From Limnohabitans lacus (lineage in GTDB: Bacteria > Pseudomonadota > Gammaproteobacteria > Burkholderiales > Burkholderiaceae_C): a DNA stretch of 64,000 bases. Below, piece by piece: positions 7,152-17,878 of this stretch. The stretch is taken from positions 282,625 through 346,624 of the forward strand of contig NZ_JASGBH010000002.1 of NCBI RefSeq assembly GCF_030053395.1, in the 5' to 3' direction. The notes under the pieces are model-generated. The model was given only the letters and a program-made list of their open reading frames with translations. It was not told where the DNA came from and made no database searches. Position 1 is the first letter of the stretch. Each line of letters starts with the position of its first letter. The position numbers and the translations under genes are program-made.

Positions 7152-8615
7152 TCAAGCCGGCGGTCCGAACCGCAGGGTGAAACATGCACCCGGTGGCGTT
7201 TGGTGCTCGAAGGTGGCGTCAATGCTGATCGTGGCGCCATGCTGCTGGGCGATCTCTTTGACGATGGGCAGGCCCAGGCCCGAGCCGTCCACGTTGGTGC
7301 CCAAAGCCCGGTAAAAGGGCTGGAACACCAACTCGCGTTCAGGCAGTGGGATGCCGGGGCCGTTGTCTTCCACTTGCAACACCAAGGCCTTGCTGTAGGG
7401 GTCCACCAAAACGCGCACAGTGATCACCCCGGGACGTTCGTCGCTGGAGGGTGTGTAGTTCATGGCGTTTTCCACCAAGTTGCGCACCATCTCCTTGAGC
7501 AAAATCGGATTGCCCATCACCTTGACGCCAGGGGTGTCCGGGTCAACGCCTTCGTAGCCCAGGTCCAGCCCCTTGTCCATGGCACGGGGCAAGCAGTCTT
7601 GCAGCACATCGCTGACCATGCGGGCCATGTCACAGGCTTGCTGGGGCACGCTGGCACCGCCGCCTTCAGCGCGGGCCAGTGACAGCAACTGGTTGACCGT
7701 GTGCGTGGCTTGCACGCTGGCGCGGCCAATTTGCTGCAATGACTTTTTGAGGTCTTCTTCGCTCGAGCCGGAGCGCTGCGCCAAATCGGCCTGCATGCGC
7801 AAACCGGCCAGTGGTGTTTTGAGCTGGTGCGCCGCGTCGGCCAAAAAGCGTTTTTGCGTGACGATGGAGTCTTTCAGGCGCTCCAGCAAGTCGTTGACCG
7901 AGAGCACCAGGGGCGCCACTTCCATGGGCACCGCTTTGTCGTCCAAAGGGCTCAGGTCGTCGGGCTTGCGGGCGCGGATGCGCTCTTCCAGCTCCGACAA
8001 GGGCTTGATGCCGCGCACCAGCGCCAGCCACACCAACAGCACCGCCAAGGGCAGCAAAGCGAACTGGGGCAGCATCACCCCCTTGATGATCTCGGCAGCC
8101 AGCACGGAGCGTTTTTCACGCGTTTCGGCCACCTGCACCAGTGCAGGCCGTTTGCCATCGGCGTCCAAGCGTATCCAGGTGTAGGCCACGCGCACTTCCA
8201 TGCCGCGCATTTCGTCGTCGCGGATGTGCACTTCGTAGCTGCTGCCTTTTTCTTCTTCGTCCGAAGGCAGGGGCACATCGCGGTCACCGCTCAGGTGCTC
8301 GTTGTTGGCGCCACGCACTTGGTAATAAACCAAGTCGGTCTCATCGGCACGCAAGAGTTCGCTGGCCGGTTGCGGCAGGCTGAATTCCACTTTTTTGTCG
8401 GGCCCCAGCCTGACTTGCTGCGCCAGCGCCTGCACGTTGTAGACCATGGCGCGGTCAAAGGGCTTGTTGGCCAGCCCTTGCGCCACCAGCCAAGTCAGGG
8501 CCAGACTGATGGGCCACAAGAGCAGCAGAGGGGTGAGCATCCAGTCGAGGATTTCACCGAACAGCGAGCGCTGCTCGCGTTTGAATAACTTGACGCCCCA
8601 ACCTTTGGATTTCAT
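7152..8615 (-). CDS. TctE-like sensor histidine kinase
   Basis: Inner-membrane kinase of 487 residues. Membrane helix 1 (about 28-46) and helix 2 (about 180-201) flank a periplasmic domain of the 2CSK_N type seen in TctE-like kinases. The dimerisation/phosphorylation box is DAAHQLKTPLAG with His263. The ATPase domain shows NLVENAMNY (N box), VEDNGPGIP and GSGLGLPIV. It lies 34 bases downstream of its response-regulator gene. TctE homologues often control tricarboxylate uptake, but no tct transporter is adjacent, so the signal is unknown. Confidence 0.93.
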   Translation of the reverse strand: MKSKGWGVKLFKREQRSLFGEILDWMLTPLLLLWPISLALTWLVAQGLANKPFDRAMVYNVQALAQQVRLGPDKKVEFSLPQPASELLRADETDLVYYQVRGANNEHLSGDRDVPLPSDEEEKGSSYEVHIRDDEMRGMEVRVAYTWIRLDADGKRPALVQVAETREKRSVLAAEIIKGVMLPQFALLPLAVLLVWLALVRGIKPLSELEERIRARKPDDLSPLDDKAVPMEVAPLVLSVNDLLERLKDSIVTQKRFLADAAHQLKTPLAGLRMQADLAQRSGSSEEDLKKSLQQIGRASVQATHTVNQLLSLARAEGGGASVPQQACDMARMVSDVLQDCLPRAMDKGLDLGYEGVDPDTPGVKVMGNPILLKEMVRNLVENAMNYTPSSDERPGVITVRVLVDPYSKALVLQVEDNGPGIPLPERELVFQPFYRALGTNVDGSGLGLPIVKEIAQQHGATISIDATFEHQTPPGACFTLRFGPPA

Positions 8616-8649
8616 GGCTCAGACCCAGGTGAGGGCATCCCGGCGTCGG

Positions 8650-9324
8650 TCAACCCGGGATTTTTTCGAGGCAGTAGCCCAGGCCTCGCACGGTGGCGAT
8701 GCGGATCGGGCCTTTTTCGATTTTCTTGCGCAGGCGGTGGATGTACACCTCGATCGCGTTGTTGCTGACCTCTTCGCCCCACTCGCACAGGCGCTCGACC
8801 AATTGGTCTTTGCTCACCAGGCGGCCCGCGCGTTGCAACAACACTTCGAGCAAACCCAGCTCGCGTGCCGACAGCTCGACCATCTTGCCGTCGATGGTGG
8901 CCACGCGACCGGACTGGTCATAGATCAGCGGACCGTGTTTGATTTGCGAGGTGGCGCCGCCCATGCCACGGCGGGTCAGGGCGCGCACACGGGCTTCCAA
9001 TTCTTGCAGGCTGAAGGGCTTGGCCATGTAGTCGTCGGCGCCGTAGTCCAGGCCTTTGACGCGTTCTTCCACGCTGTCTGCGGCCGTGAGGATCAGCACC
9101 GGCAAGACGGAACCGCGCGAGCGCAAGCGCTTGAGCACCTCCAGGCCATGCATGCGGGGCAGGCCCAAGTCCAGGATCAGCAAATCGAATTCGTTGTTGG
9201 TCATCAAGGCCGCATCGGCCTCGCTGCCACTGGCCACGTGGTCCACCGCCGCGCCCGCATTGCGCAAGGTGCGCAACAAACCGTCGGCAAGCACCTGATC
9301 GTCTTCGGCAATGAGAATTCGCAT
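8650..9324 (-). CDS. OmpR-family response regulator (TctD-like)
   Basis: 224 residues. The receiver domain has the acidic pair EDD at 7-9, phospho-acceptor Asp52 (ILDLGLPRMHG), a switch Thr in LTAAD and a conserved Lys in MAKPF. The C-terminal winged helix (about 125-220) has the OmpR pattern ELSARELGLLEVLL and YIHRLRKKIE, then VRGLGYCLE. It is the first gene of a two-gene unit with the kinase. It probably binds direct repeats near its targets, which are not identifiable here. Confidence 0.93.
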   Translation of the reverse strand: MRILIAEDDQVLADGLLRTLRNAGAAVDHVASGSEADAALMTNNEFDLLILDLGLPRMHGLEVLKRLRSRGSVLPVLILTAADSVEERVKGLDYGADDYMAKPFSLQELEARVRALTRRGMGGATSQIKHGPLIYDQSGRVATIDGKMVELSARELGLLEVLLQRAGRLVSKDQLVERLCEWGEEVSNNAIEVYIHRLRKKIEKGPIRIATVRGLGYCLEKIPG

Positions 9325-9411
9325 GGCTGTCTCCTGTAGGGGCGTCCCGGCTAAGGGGGTATATCGAACGCTGGCTTGATTTTAGTGGCAGCGCTCAGCT
9401 TGTTCGGCCAT

Positions 9412-9915
9412 TCAATGCGCGTAGGCTTCCAATCCGAGAGCGACCACCGTGGCCACATCGTGACCGACCGCTTCCTTGAATTCGGCTTCGGTCTGCGCCA
9501 CGGCGTCCTTGAAGGCCTGCAGCCAAGCCAAACCATCGGCCGTGAACACCACACGCTTGGCACGGGCGTCCTTCAAGTCGGCTTGCCTTTGCACCAGACC
9601 CCAAGCGGTGCATTGGTCCACCAAGTCGCCCATGGCTTGCTTGCTCATGCCGGCGGCCTGCGCCAGGTCGGTCAAGCGTGATCCTTCCAGCGCGAGGTGG
9701 CGTGTGATGTGCACATGCGCCGCCGTGATTTGGTCACGCGAGGCCAGATTGGCCAGGGCCAAAGGCACGCCCTCGTTGTGCGCCATCAGGTGCAGCACGC
9801 GTTCATCGAATCGCCGCATGGCGTGGCCCAACAAGCGCCCCAAATGGGTTTGACGCCATCGGTCCTCCATGGCTTTGGGGGGCTCCGCAGGGGGGATGGG
9901 TGGCAGATTGCGCAT
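9412..9915 (-). CDS. MarR-family transcriptional regulator
   Basis: 167 residues. A winged-helix core covers about 40-130: ITRHLALEGSRLTDLAQ, the recognition helix MSKQAMGDLVDQ, and the wing DLKDARAKRVVFTADG, all typical MarR signatures. The family forms dimers that release DNA on binding small ligands. The start is the ATG at 9913-9915; a longer reading would extend through the recA promoter. The gene is divergent from recA with a 142-base shared control region, so it may autoregulate there. The ligand is unknown. Confidence 0.88.
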   Translation of the reverse strand: MRNLPPIPPAEPPKAMEDRWRQTHLGRLLGHAMRRFDERVLHLMAHNEGVPLALANLASRDQITAAHVHITRHLALEGSRLTDLAQAAGMSKQAMGDLVDQCTAWGLVQRQADLKDARAKRVVFTADGLAWLQAFKDAVAQTEAEFKEAVGHDVATVVALGLEAYAH

Positions 9916-9951
9916 GCCCCAAATGATAAGGCAAACTGACCAAAAATACCG

Positions 9952-9980
9952 TTTACCCGTTTGTACAGTTCGTTTACAGT
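9952..9980 (+). promoter_or_regulatory. Candidate sigma-70 promoter of recA
   Basis: TTTACC at 9952-9957 and TACAGT at 9975-9980 are separated by exactly 17 bases, each matching four of six consensus positions. A second TACAGT lies 11 bases earlier (9964-9969), giving a period-11 direct repeat that could alternatively be a regulator site. The placement just upstream of the LexA-like box fits a repressible recA promoter. Confidence 0.5.
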
Positions 9981-9981
9981 A

Positions 9982-9997
9982 CTGTTCACGCATCCAG
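9982..9997 (+). promoter_or_regulatory. LexA-like SOS box upstream of recA
   Basis: A 16-base element of the form CTGT-N8-CCAG satisfies the CTG-N10-CAG rule for LexA operators; the right half deviates by one base from ACAG. It starts two bases after the candidate -10 hexamer, so bound LexA would block initiation. A short perfect palindrome, ACAGTACTGT (9976-9985), overlaps its left end. Confidence 0.55.
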
Positions 9998-10057
9998 TAA
10001 AGCACACGCTTTCAAGGGAGCGGATGCCCCAACCCGTTGATATTCAAGGAGATTTCC

Positions 10058-11152
10058 ATGAGCGAAGTGAACACCGAAAAAGCCAAAGCCCTGCAAGCCG
10101 CACTGGCCCAGATCGAAAAGCAGTTTGGCAAAGGCACCATCATGCGCCTGGGCGAAGGCGAAGTGATCGAGGACATCCAAGTCGTCTCCACCGGCTCGCT
10201 CGGTCTGGACATCGCCTTGGGCGTGGGCGGTCTGCCCCGCGGCCGCGTGATCGAAATCTACGGCCCAGAATCCTCGGGCAAGACCACTTTGACTTTGCAA
10301 GTCATCTCCGAAATGCAACGCTTGGGCGGCACCTGCGCCTTTGTGGACGCCGAGCATGCGCTGGACGTGCAATACGCCCAAAACCTGGGTGTGAACCTGC
10401 AAGACTTGCTGATCAGCCAGCCCGACACCGGCGAGCAAGCCCTCGAAATCGTGGACAGCCTGGTGCGCTCCGGCGCGGTGGACCTGGTGGTCATCGACTC
10501 GGTGGCCGCCTTGACACCCAAGGCCGAAATCGAAGGCGACATGGGCGACAGCCTGCCCGGCCTGCAAGCGCGTCTGATGAGCCAGGCCCTGCGCAAGCTG
10601 ACCGCCACCATCAAGAAAACCAACTGCACCGTCATCTTCATCAACCAGATCCGCATGAAGATTGGCGTCATGTTCGGCAGCCCCGAAACCACCACCGGCG
10701 GCAATGCGCTCAAGTTCTACGCCTCGGTCCGCTTGGACATCCGCCGCACCGGCACCATCAAAAAAGGTGACGACGCGATCGGCAACGAGACCAAGGTCAA
10801 AGTGGTCAAGAACAAAGTCGCACCGCCCTTCAAGACGGCCGAGTTCGACATCCTGTTTGGCGAGGGCATCAGCCGCGAAGGCGAGGTGATCGACATGGGC
10901 GTGGAAGCCAAGATCATCGAGAAATCCGGTGCTTGGTACGCCTACCAGGGCGAAAAAATCGGCCAGGGCCGTGACAATGCACGCGAATTCCTGCGCGAAA
11001 ACCCCGACCTGGCTTTCGAGATCGAAAACAAGGTGCGCGATTCGCTGGGCATTCCTTTGCTGTCAGGCGGCGCTGGTGAAACCACCGCCGCACCGGCCAA
11101 GGCCACCAAAGCGGCCAAAGGCGCCAAAGACGCCGGCGACATCGCGGCTTGA
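10058..11152 (+). CDS. recA: Recombinase RecA
   Basis: 364 residues. ATP-dependent strand-exchange protein and co-protease for LexA cleavage. The Walker A motif GPESSGKT is at 69-76. The conserved segments VVIDSVAAL, the L2-region [14 protein letters not shown] and [17 protein letters not shown] are all present. A variable Ala/Lys-rich acidic tail ends the protein. The start ATG has AAGGAG at 10046-10051; a seven-residue upstream extension is rejected. recX follows after 11 bases and the pair is likely SOS-induced. Confidence 0.99.
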   Translation: MSEVNTEKAKALQAALAQIEKQFGKGTIMRLGEGEVIEDIQVVSTGSLGLDIALGVGGLPRGRVIEIYGPESSGKTTLTLQVISEMQRLGGTCAFVDAEHALDVQYAQNLGVNLQDLLISQPDTGEQALEIVDSLVRSGAVDLVVIDSVAALTPKAEIEGDMGDSLPGLQARLMSQALRKLTATIKKTNCTVIFINQIRMKIGVMFGSPETTTGGNALKFYASVRLDIRRTGTIKKGDDAIGNETKVKVVKNKVAPPFKTAEFDILFGEGISREGEVIDMGVEAKIIEKSGAWYAYQGEKIGQGRDNAREFLRENPDLAFEIENKVRDSLGIPLLSGGAGETTAAPAKATKAAKGAKDAGDIAA

Positions 11153-11163
11153 GGTCCGCCAGC

Positions 11164-11652
11164 ATGCGCGATGAATCCAGCGCATCGCCCGCACGCAAGG
11201 GCTTGCAATTGCAGCCCTCGCTCAAAGGCCGCGCGCTGCGGCTTTTGAGCCAGCGGGAGCATTCACGGGCCGAGCTGGAGCGCAAACTGGCACCCCATGA
11301 AGAAGTGCCTGGCGAGCTGGCCAAGGCACTCGACGAATTGCAAGCCCGTGACTTCATCAACGATGGCCGGGCCATCGAGTCGGTGGTGCACCGGCGAGCA
11401 AGCAAGCTGGGCGCGGGCCGCATCAAGCAAGAGCTGGCAGCCAAAGGCCTGTCTGGCGAAGCCGTGGCCGAGGCCATGGCGGGCTTGCGCGAGACCGAAC
11501 TGAGCCGAGCTCAGGAGGTTTGGCGCAAGAAATTCGGACAGCCCCCCGAAGACGCCGCCCAAAAAGCCAAACAAATGCGCTTTTTACTCACCCGCGGCTT
11601 CGGCGCCGAGGTGGTGCGTCGGGTCATCCAAGGCAGCGACGACGATTTGTAG
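11164..11652 (+). CDS. recX: Regulatory protein RecX
   Basis: 162 residues. It binds RecA filaments and limits RecA activity. It shows the RecX three-helix repeats: ALRLLSQREHSRAELERKL, DELQARDFINDGR with AGRIKQELAAKGL, and KAKQMRFLLTRGFGAEVVRRV. An in-frame TTG at 11149 would overlap the recA stop by four bases and is an alternative start; the ATG at 11164 is preferred. Only three bases separate its stop from that of the convergent argC. Confidence 0.93.
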   Translation: MRDESSASPARKGLQLQPSLKGRALRLLSQREHSRAELERKLAPHEEVPGELAKALDELQARDFINDGRAIESVVHRRASKLGAGRIKQELAAKGLSGEAVAEAMAGLRETELSRAQEVWRKKFGQPPEDAAQKAKQMRFLLTRGFGAEVVRRVIQGSDDDL

Positions 11653-11655
11653 GCT

Positions 11656-12579
<924 letters not shown>

Positions 12580-12765
12580 TTGTGTATACTTTCTGATCAA
12601 GTCAAACGCGCAGCGTCAAGTCGATGTAAGACGCGGGGCTCAGTATTGGTGCGTTGCAGCATGATACAGTCCGAGGCTGCAGTGTCCAGAGCCTGCCGGT
12701 GTGCACCTTCCGATCGAAGGACGTCGGCGGACCGGTCGAAATCCACCATCTGAGAGAAGACCCTC

Positions 12766-13926
<1,161 letters not shown>

Positions 13927-13979
13927 ATGACTTTGCGGGACAGCTCTTCAGCGCTGTCCCCAACTGATTAGGAAACCCC

Positions 13980-14876
13980 ATGTCGATCTACATCAACAAA
14001 GACACCAAAGTCATCACCCAAGGCATCACCGGCAAAACCGGCCAGTTCCACACTGAGAAGTGCCAGGAATACGCGAACGGCAAGAACTGCTTCGTCGCGG
14101 GTGTGAACCCCAAGAAGGCTGGCGAGTCCATCTTCAACATCCCAATTTATTCCACCGTCAAGGAAGCCGCCCAGCAAACCGGCGCGACCGTGTCCGTGAT
14201 CTACGTGCCCCCAGCAGGTGCTGCCGCTGCGATCTGGGAAGCTGTGGAAGCCGACTTGGACTTGGCCATCTGTATCACCGAAGGCATTCCAGTGCGCGAC
14301 ATGCTCGAAGTGCGCAACAAGATGAAGGAAAAAGAAGCCAAAGGCGGCAAGAAAACCTTGCTGCTGGGCCCCAACTGCCCTGGCCTCATCACCCCTGACG
14401 AAATCAAGATCGGCATCATGCCCGGTCACATCCACCGCAAAGGCCGCATCGGCGTGGTGTCCCGTTCGGGCACTTTGACCTATGAAGCCGTGGCGATGTT
14501 GACCGAAGTGGGCCTGGGCCAATCCAGCGCCGTCGGTATCGGTGGCGACCCGATCAACGGTTTGAAGCACATCGACGTGATGAAGGCTTTCAACGACGAT
14601 CCAGACACCGACGCCGTCATCATGATTGGTGAAATCGGCGGTCCAGACGAAGCCGAAGCCGCTCAGTGGTGCAAAGCCAACATGAAAAAGCCCGTGGTCG
14701 GCTTCATCGCCGGTGTGACTGCCCCTCCCGGCAAGCGCATGGGCCACGCTGGTGCCTTGATCTCTGGCGGCGCCGACACGGCCGACGCCAAGCTGGCCAT
14801 CATGGAAGAGTGCGGCTTCATCGTCACACGCAACCCATCTGAACTGGGCAAACTGCTCAAGGCTCAGCTCAAGTAA
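13980..14876 (+). CDS. sucD: Succinyl-CoA ligase, alpha subunit
   Basis: 298 residues. Carries the phosphorylated active-site histidine of the TCA-cycle ligase, seen in the segment [11 protein letters not shown]. The N-terminal CoA-binding Rossmann domain has [16 protein letters not shown]. The middle shows [12 protein letters not shown] and the ligase signature [12 protein letters not shown]. It follows sucC by 53 bases, with AGGAAAC just upstream of its ATG. A strong terminator follows the gene, so sucCD is a discrete operon. Confidence 0.98.
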   Translation: MSIYINKDTKVITQGITGKTGQFHTEKCQEYANGKNCFVAGVNPKKAGESIFNIPIYSTVKEAAQQTGATVSVIYVPPAGAAAAIWEAVEADLDLAICITEGIPVRDMLEVRNKMKEKEAKGGKKTLLLGPNCPGLITPDEIKIGIMPGHIHRKGRIGVVSRSGTLTYEAVAMLTEVGLGQSSAVGIGGDPINGLKHIDVMKAFNDDPDTDAVIMIGEIGGPDEAEAAQWCKANMKKPVVGFIAGVTAPPGKRMGHAGALISGGADTADAKLAIMEECGFIVTRNPSELGKLLKAQLK

Positions 14877-14919
14877 ACTCGACGCCGCCTGATGGGCGGC
14901 TGTGGTTTGCCACAATACC

Positions 14920-14961
14920 AAAGCCGGATGTCCTGCAGGACAATCCGGCTTTCTGTTTTTT
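14920..14961 (+). terminator. Rho-independent terminator of sucCD
   Basis: A long hairpin: AAAGCCGGAT (14920-14929) pairs with ATCCGGCTTT (14943-14952), and the interior GTCCTGCAGGAC is itself self-complementary. CTG and six T residues follow. It lies 43 bases after the sucD stop and 45 bases before the TerC gene. Confidence 0.9.
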
Positions 14962-15006
14962 AAATCAATGCATCTCACCCGCCGTGGCTGGTGAAAAAGG
15001 AACACC

Positions 15007-15720
15007 GTGGAAGAATTTCTGACCGCCCATTTCTGGTTCGCCGTGGGCCAGATCATCATGATCGACATCCTCTTGGGCGGCGACAACGCCGTGGTGATCG
15101 CCCTGGCTTGCCGCCAACTGCCTGCTCACCAACGCACCAAAGGCATTCTGTGGGGCACCGCAGGGGCCATCGTGCTGCGCGTGATCCTGATCTTTTTCGC
15201 GCTCACGCTGCTGGCAATTCCGTTCCTGAAATTTGTTGGCGCAGTGCTGCTGATTTGGATCGGTGTGAAATTGTTGACCCCTGACGAGGACGAAGACCAC
15301 GGGAACATCCAGGGCAGTGACAAACTTTGGGGCGCCGTCAAAACCGTCATCATTGCGGATTTGGTCATGTCCATTGACAACGTGATCGCCATCGCGGGTG
15401 CAGCGCAAACCTCTGGCAATGCCGACCACCAAATGCCGCTCGTGATCTTTGGCCTGCTGGTCAGTATCCCGATCATCGTTTGGGGCAGCCAATTGGTGCT
15501 CAAGCTCATGGACCGTTTCCCCATCATCATCACCGTTGGTGGCATGCTGCTGGGCTGGATTGCGGGCACCATGGTGCAAACCGACCCTGGTCTGGTGGCC
15601 TACATTCCTCAAGACAAAGCTTGGGGCTATGGCCTGGGTGTGGCGGGGGCCTTGTTGGTGCTGGCTTTGGGCAAGATCATCTTGGCCCGTCGCCCTGCAC
15701 AGGATGAAGCCTCATCCTGA
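15007..15720 (+). CDS. TerC-family integral membrane protein (YjbE-like)
   Basis: 237 residues with about seven membrane helices. It has the TerC hallmark acidic motifs: [15 protein letters not shown] in helix 1 and [15 protein letters not shown] mid-protein, whose aspartates are thought to bind or conduct divalent metal. TerC/Alx relatives are linked to Mn2+ export, metallation of exported enzymes and tellurite resistance. The start is GTG at 15007 with AAAGGA upstream. A second family member occurs at about 23.5-24.2 kb; unlike it, this gene has no room for a riboswitch leader. Confidence 0.88.
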   Translation: MEEFLTAHFWFAVGQIIMIDILLGGDNAVVIALACRQLPAHQRTKGILWGTAGAIVLRVILIFFALTLLAIPFLKFVGAVLLIWIGVKLLTPDEDEDHGNIQGSDKLWGAVKTVIIADLVMSIDNVIAIAGAAQTSGNADHQMPLVIFGLLVSIPIIVWGSQLVLKLMDRFPIIITVGGMLLGWIAGTMVQTDPGLVAYIPQDKAWGYGLGVAGALLVLALGKIILARRPAQDEASS

Positions 15721-15785
15721 CTGGCTCTGGAGTTCAGGTGGTGATTGATTTACCATCGAACGCCATTCAACAGGGAGGAGATGCC

Positions 15786-16268
15786 ATGCAAAAAAGGCAA
15801 AAAGGTTTGACATTGATCGAGCTGATGATCGTGATCGCGGTCATCGGCATCTTGGGGGCTCTGGCCCTGCCGGCGTACCAGGACTACACCATCCGCGCCA
15901 AGGTGTCTGAAATGCTGCTGGCAGCCAACGGTTGCAAAACCGCCGTCAACGAGGCCATCAGCTCCTCTTCGGACGCCGATGTGTCCAAAACCCTGCCCAA
16001 CGTTTGCGACTCGCAGACCAGCAAATTCGTCACCAGCATCGCCGTCGATGGCGATGGCGTGATCACCGTGGTGGGCAACCACACGGCTTTGCGCGGCACC
16101 ACCAGCAGCTCGGCCAACGCGATCGCACTGACGCCACTGCAAACCGGCATCACCGCCGTGGTGGGGACCACCGATGGCGGTAAACCCATCGCCAGCTGGC
16201 GCTGCGGCCCGGCCAGCACGAATGGCTTGCCGGTCAAGTACTTGCCCGCTTCATGCAAGGGCTCATGA
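15786..16268 (+). CDS. pilA: Type IV pilin (PilA-like major pilin)
   Basis: 160 residues. A short leader ends at Gly6, and the prepilin peptidase site is [16 protein letters not shown] with Glu at mature position 5. The N-terminal alpha helix (about 7-40) is followed by a Ser/Thr/Ala-rich head and a C-terminal disulfide pair (RCGPAS and PASCKGS). The subunit assembles into type IV pili for adhesion, twitching or DNA uptake. The ATG at 15786 has GGGAGG upstream; a 16-residue extension is rejected. It is followed by a terminator and then a glycosylase gene. Confidence 0.94.
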   Translation: MQKRQKGLTLIELMIVIAVIGILGALALPAYQDYTIRAKVSEMLLAANGCKTAVNEAISSSSDADVSKTLPNVCDSQTSKFVTSIAVDGDGVITVVGNHTALRGTTSSSANAIALTPLQTGITAVVGTTDGGKPIASWRCGPASTNGLPVKYLPASCKGS

Positions 16269-16287
16269 TCTTGCCCGCCCACACCAA

Positions 16288-16311
16288 CGCCCTGCACCGC
16301 AGGGCGTTTTT
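16288..16311 (+). terminator. Terminator/attenuator between pilin and PglL-like genes
   Basis: A perfect 8-base-pair stem (CGCCCTGC at 16288-16295, GCAGGGCG at 16299-16306) with a 3-base loop is followed directly by five T residues. It lies 19 bases after the pilin stop and 12 bases before the likely start of the glycosylase gene. It should cap pilin transcripts and let only part of transcription read through. Confidence 0.85.
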
Positions 16312-16323
16312 CTTGGAAGCGCC

Positions 16324-17787
16324 TTGAAACCGATTGACAAAGCGCCCCTGCAAGGCTGGCAAGCCTGGGCCGTGGGTTTCTGGATGGTTTTGCCCTGGGT
16401 GCAACCTTGGGCACCCACACCCTTGCCCAATGTGGTGCCACTGTTGATCAGCTGGAGCTGCATCGGCCTGCTCATGGCCCAAGGCCTGCGCTTGCAGGCC
16501 TTGGACATCGCCAGGGCCTGGGCCATCGCTGCGGCACTCAGCAGTGCCATGGGTCTGGCGCAGTATTTCGGCCTGACCGATGCCCTCGGCCACTGGGTCC
16601 ATGCGCCCGAGGTGTTGGGCGAGGCGCGTGCCAATTTGCGACAGCGCAACCAACTGGCCACACTGACCTCTTTAGGCCTCGTCGCCACCCTCTGGTGGGC
16701 CAGCAACGGATTGCTTCGCCACCATGCGCTTGGGCTGTTGGCCCTGACAGCAGCAGGCAACGCCGCCACCAATTCGCGCACCGGCCTGTTGCAAATGCTT
16801 CTGATGACATCGCTGGTCATCCTGTGGGCCCAACTGGGAAGACGGCATCAATGCCTGTCTTGGCGCCTGGTGCTGTGGGCTCTGGGCGTGTACGCCCTGT
16901 GCATTTGGGCCTTGCCGCTGTTGCTGTCTGCCAGCTCTGGTGCAGACGCGGTGAGCGCCTTGACCCGCATGGGCAGCAACGATGGCTGTAGCAGCCGCAG
17001 CGTCTTGTGGCGCAATGTGCTGGCGCTGATTGCCCAAAAGCCTTGGTGGGGTTGGGGCTGGGACGAACTCAAATACGCCCATTACAGCGCCAGCTATTCG
17101 GGTGAGCGCTTCTGTGAAATTCTGGGCAACGCCCACAACGGCCCCTTGCAACTGGCCTTTGCTTTGGGCGTTCCAGTGGCCGCCTTGATCACATTGGGCT
17201 TGGTCCTGATCACCCTGCTCATGCGCCCTTTGCAAGCACGTTCAACGGAGCATCAACTGGCCTGGGGCGTGTTGGCCGTGATCGCGCTGCACAGCCTGCT
17301 GGAGTTTCCGCTCTGGTACGGCCCGTTTCAGATGGCTGTGGTGCTGTGCATCGTTCTCTTACTTCCGTCGCGATGGGATGTGTCATTTGTAAAGCGTCGT
17401 GTTTTGCCTTTTGCGGGCATAGCGGTTTTGGCAGTGGCCGCGTTCATCGCGGTGGACTATTCCCGTGTACGGCAAATTTTCATCTCCGACAGCCAACGCT
17501 CCAAGGTCTGGCCGGGCGACGCCTTGAGCGTGGCCAAAAGCAGCGTCGCATTCCAGACAACCGCCCAATTTGCCGAGTATTCCATCACCTCGGTGACGGC
17601 CGACAATGCACCGCAAATGCTGGCCACCGGATTGAACATGCTGCACTACTCGCCCGAGCTCAAAGTGATCCGAAAAGTGATCGAGGCGGCCCAATTGGTG
17701 GGGGACGAAGAAACGGCCAAACAGCACCGAAAATGGATGAAAGAAGCCTTCGGCTTGGACGCGGATCGTTCAAATCAGGCAAACTGA
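16324..17787 (+). CDS. PglL/PilO-type O-linked oligosaccharyltransferase (Wzy_C family)
   Basis: About 487 residues with 10-12 predicted membrane helices and a soluble C-terminal region. The Wzy_C-type core includes NSRTGLLQML, a large periplasmic loop with a WWGWGWDE motif, and the NAHNGPLQLAFALG segment whose His-Asn is the family's catalytic-type motif. Such enzymes transfer lipid-linked glycans to serine or threonine of pilins, and the adjacent pilin supports that. The likely start is TTG at 16324 behind GGAAG; the next ATG (16381) would cut the first helix. WaaL/Wzy-type activity cannot be excluded from sequence alone. Confidence 0.82.
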   Translation: MKPIDKAPLQGWQAWAVGFWMVLPWVQPWAPTPLPNVVPLLISWSCIGLLMAQGLRLQALDIARAWAIAAALSSAMGLAQYFGLTDALGHWVHAPEVLGEARANLRQRNQLATLTSLGLVATLWWASNGLLRHHALGLLALTAAGNAATNSRTGLLQMLLMTSLVILWAQLGRRHQCLSWRLVLWALGVYALCIWALPLLLSASSGADAVSALTRMGSNDGCSSRSVLWRNVLALIAQKPWWGWGWDELKYAHYSASYSGERFCEILGNAHNGPLQLAFALGVPVAALITLGLVLITLLMRPLQARSTEHQLAWGVLAVIALHSLLEFPLWYGPFQMAVVLCIVLLLPSRWDVSFVKRRVLPFAGIAVLAVAAFIAVDYSRVRQIFISDSQRSKVWPGDALSVAKSSVAFQTTAQFAEYSITSVTADNAPQMLATGLNMLHYSPELKVIRKVIEAAQLVGDEETAKQHRKWMKEAFGLDADRSNQAN

Positions 17788-17878
17788 ACAGATGCCACAC
17801 GCCAATCGCTGGGGCATCACCCGTTTGGCAGGCTTTGATTGCAACGCAGCTGGCTCTGCATTCACGAAAGTTTGAGAT

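Noticed and set aside
14962..15006. Riboswitch before the first TerC gene
   Set aside because: Only 45 bases lie between the sucCD terminator and the start codon, and no conserved riboswitch segments were found.
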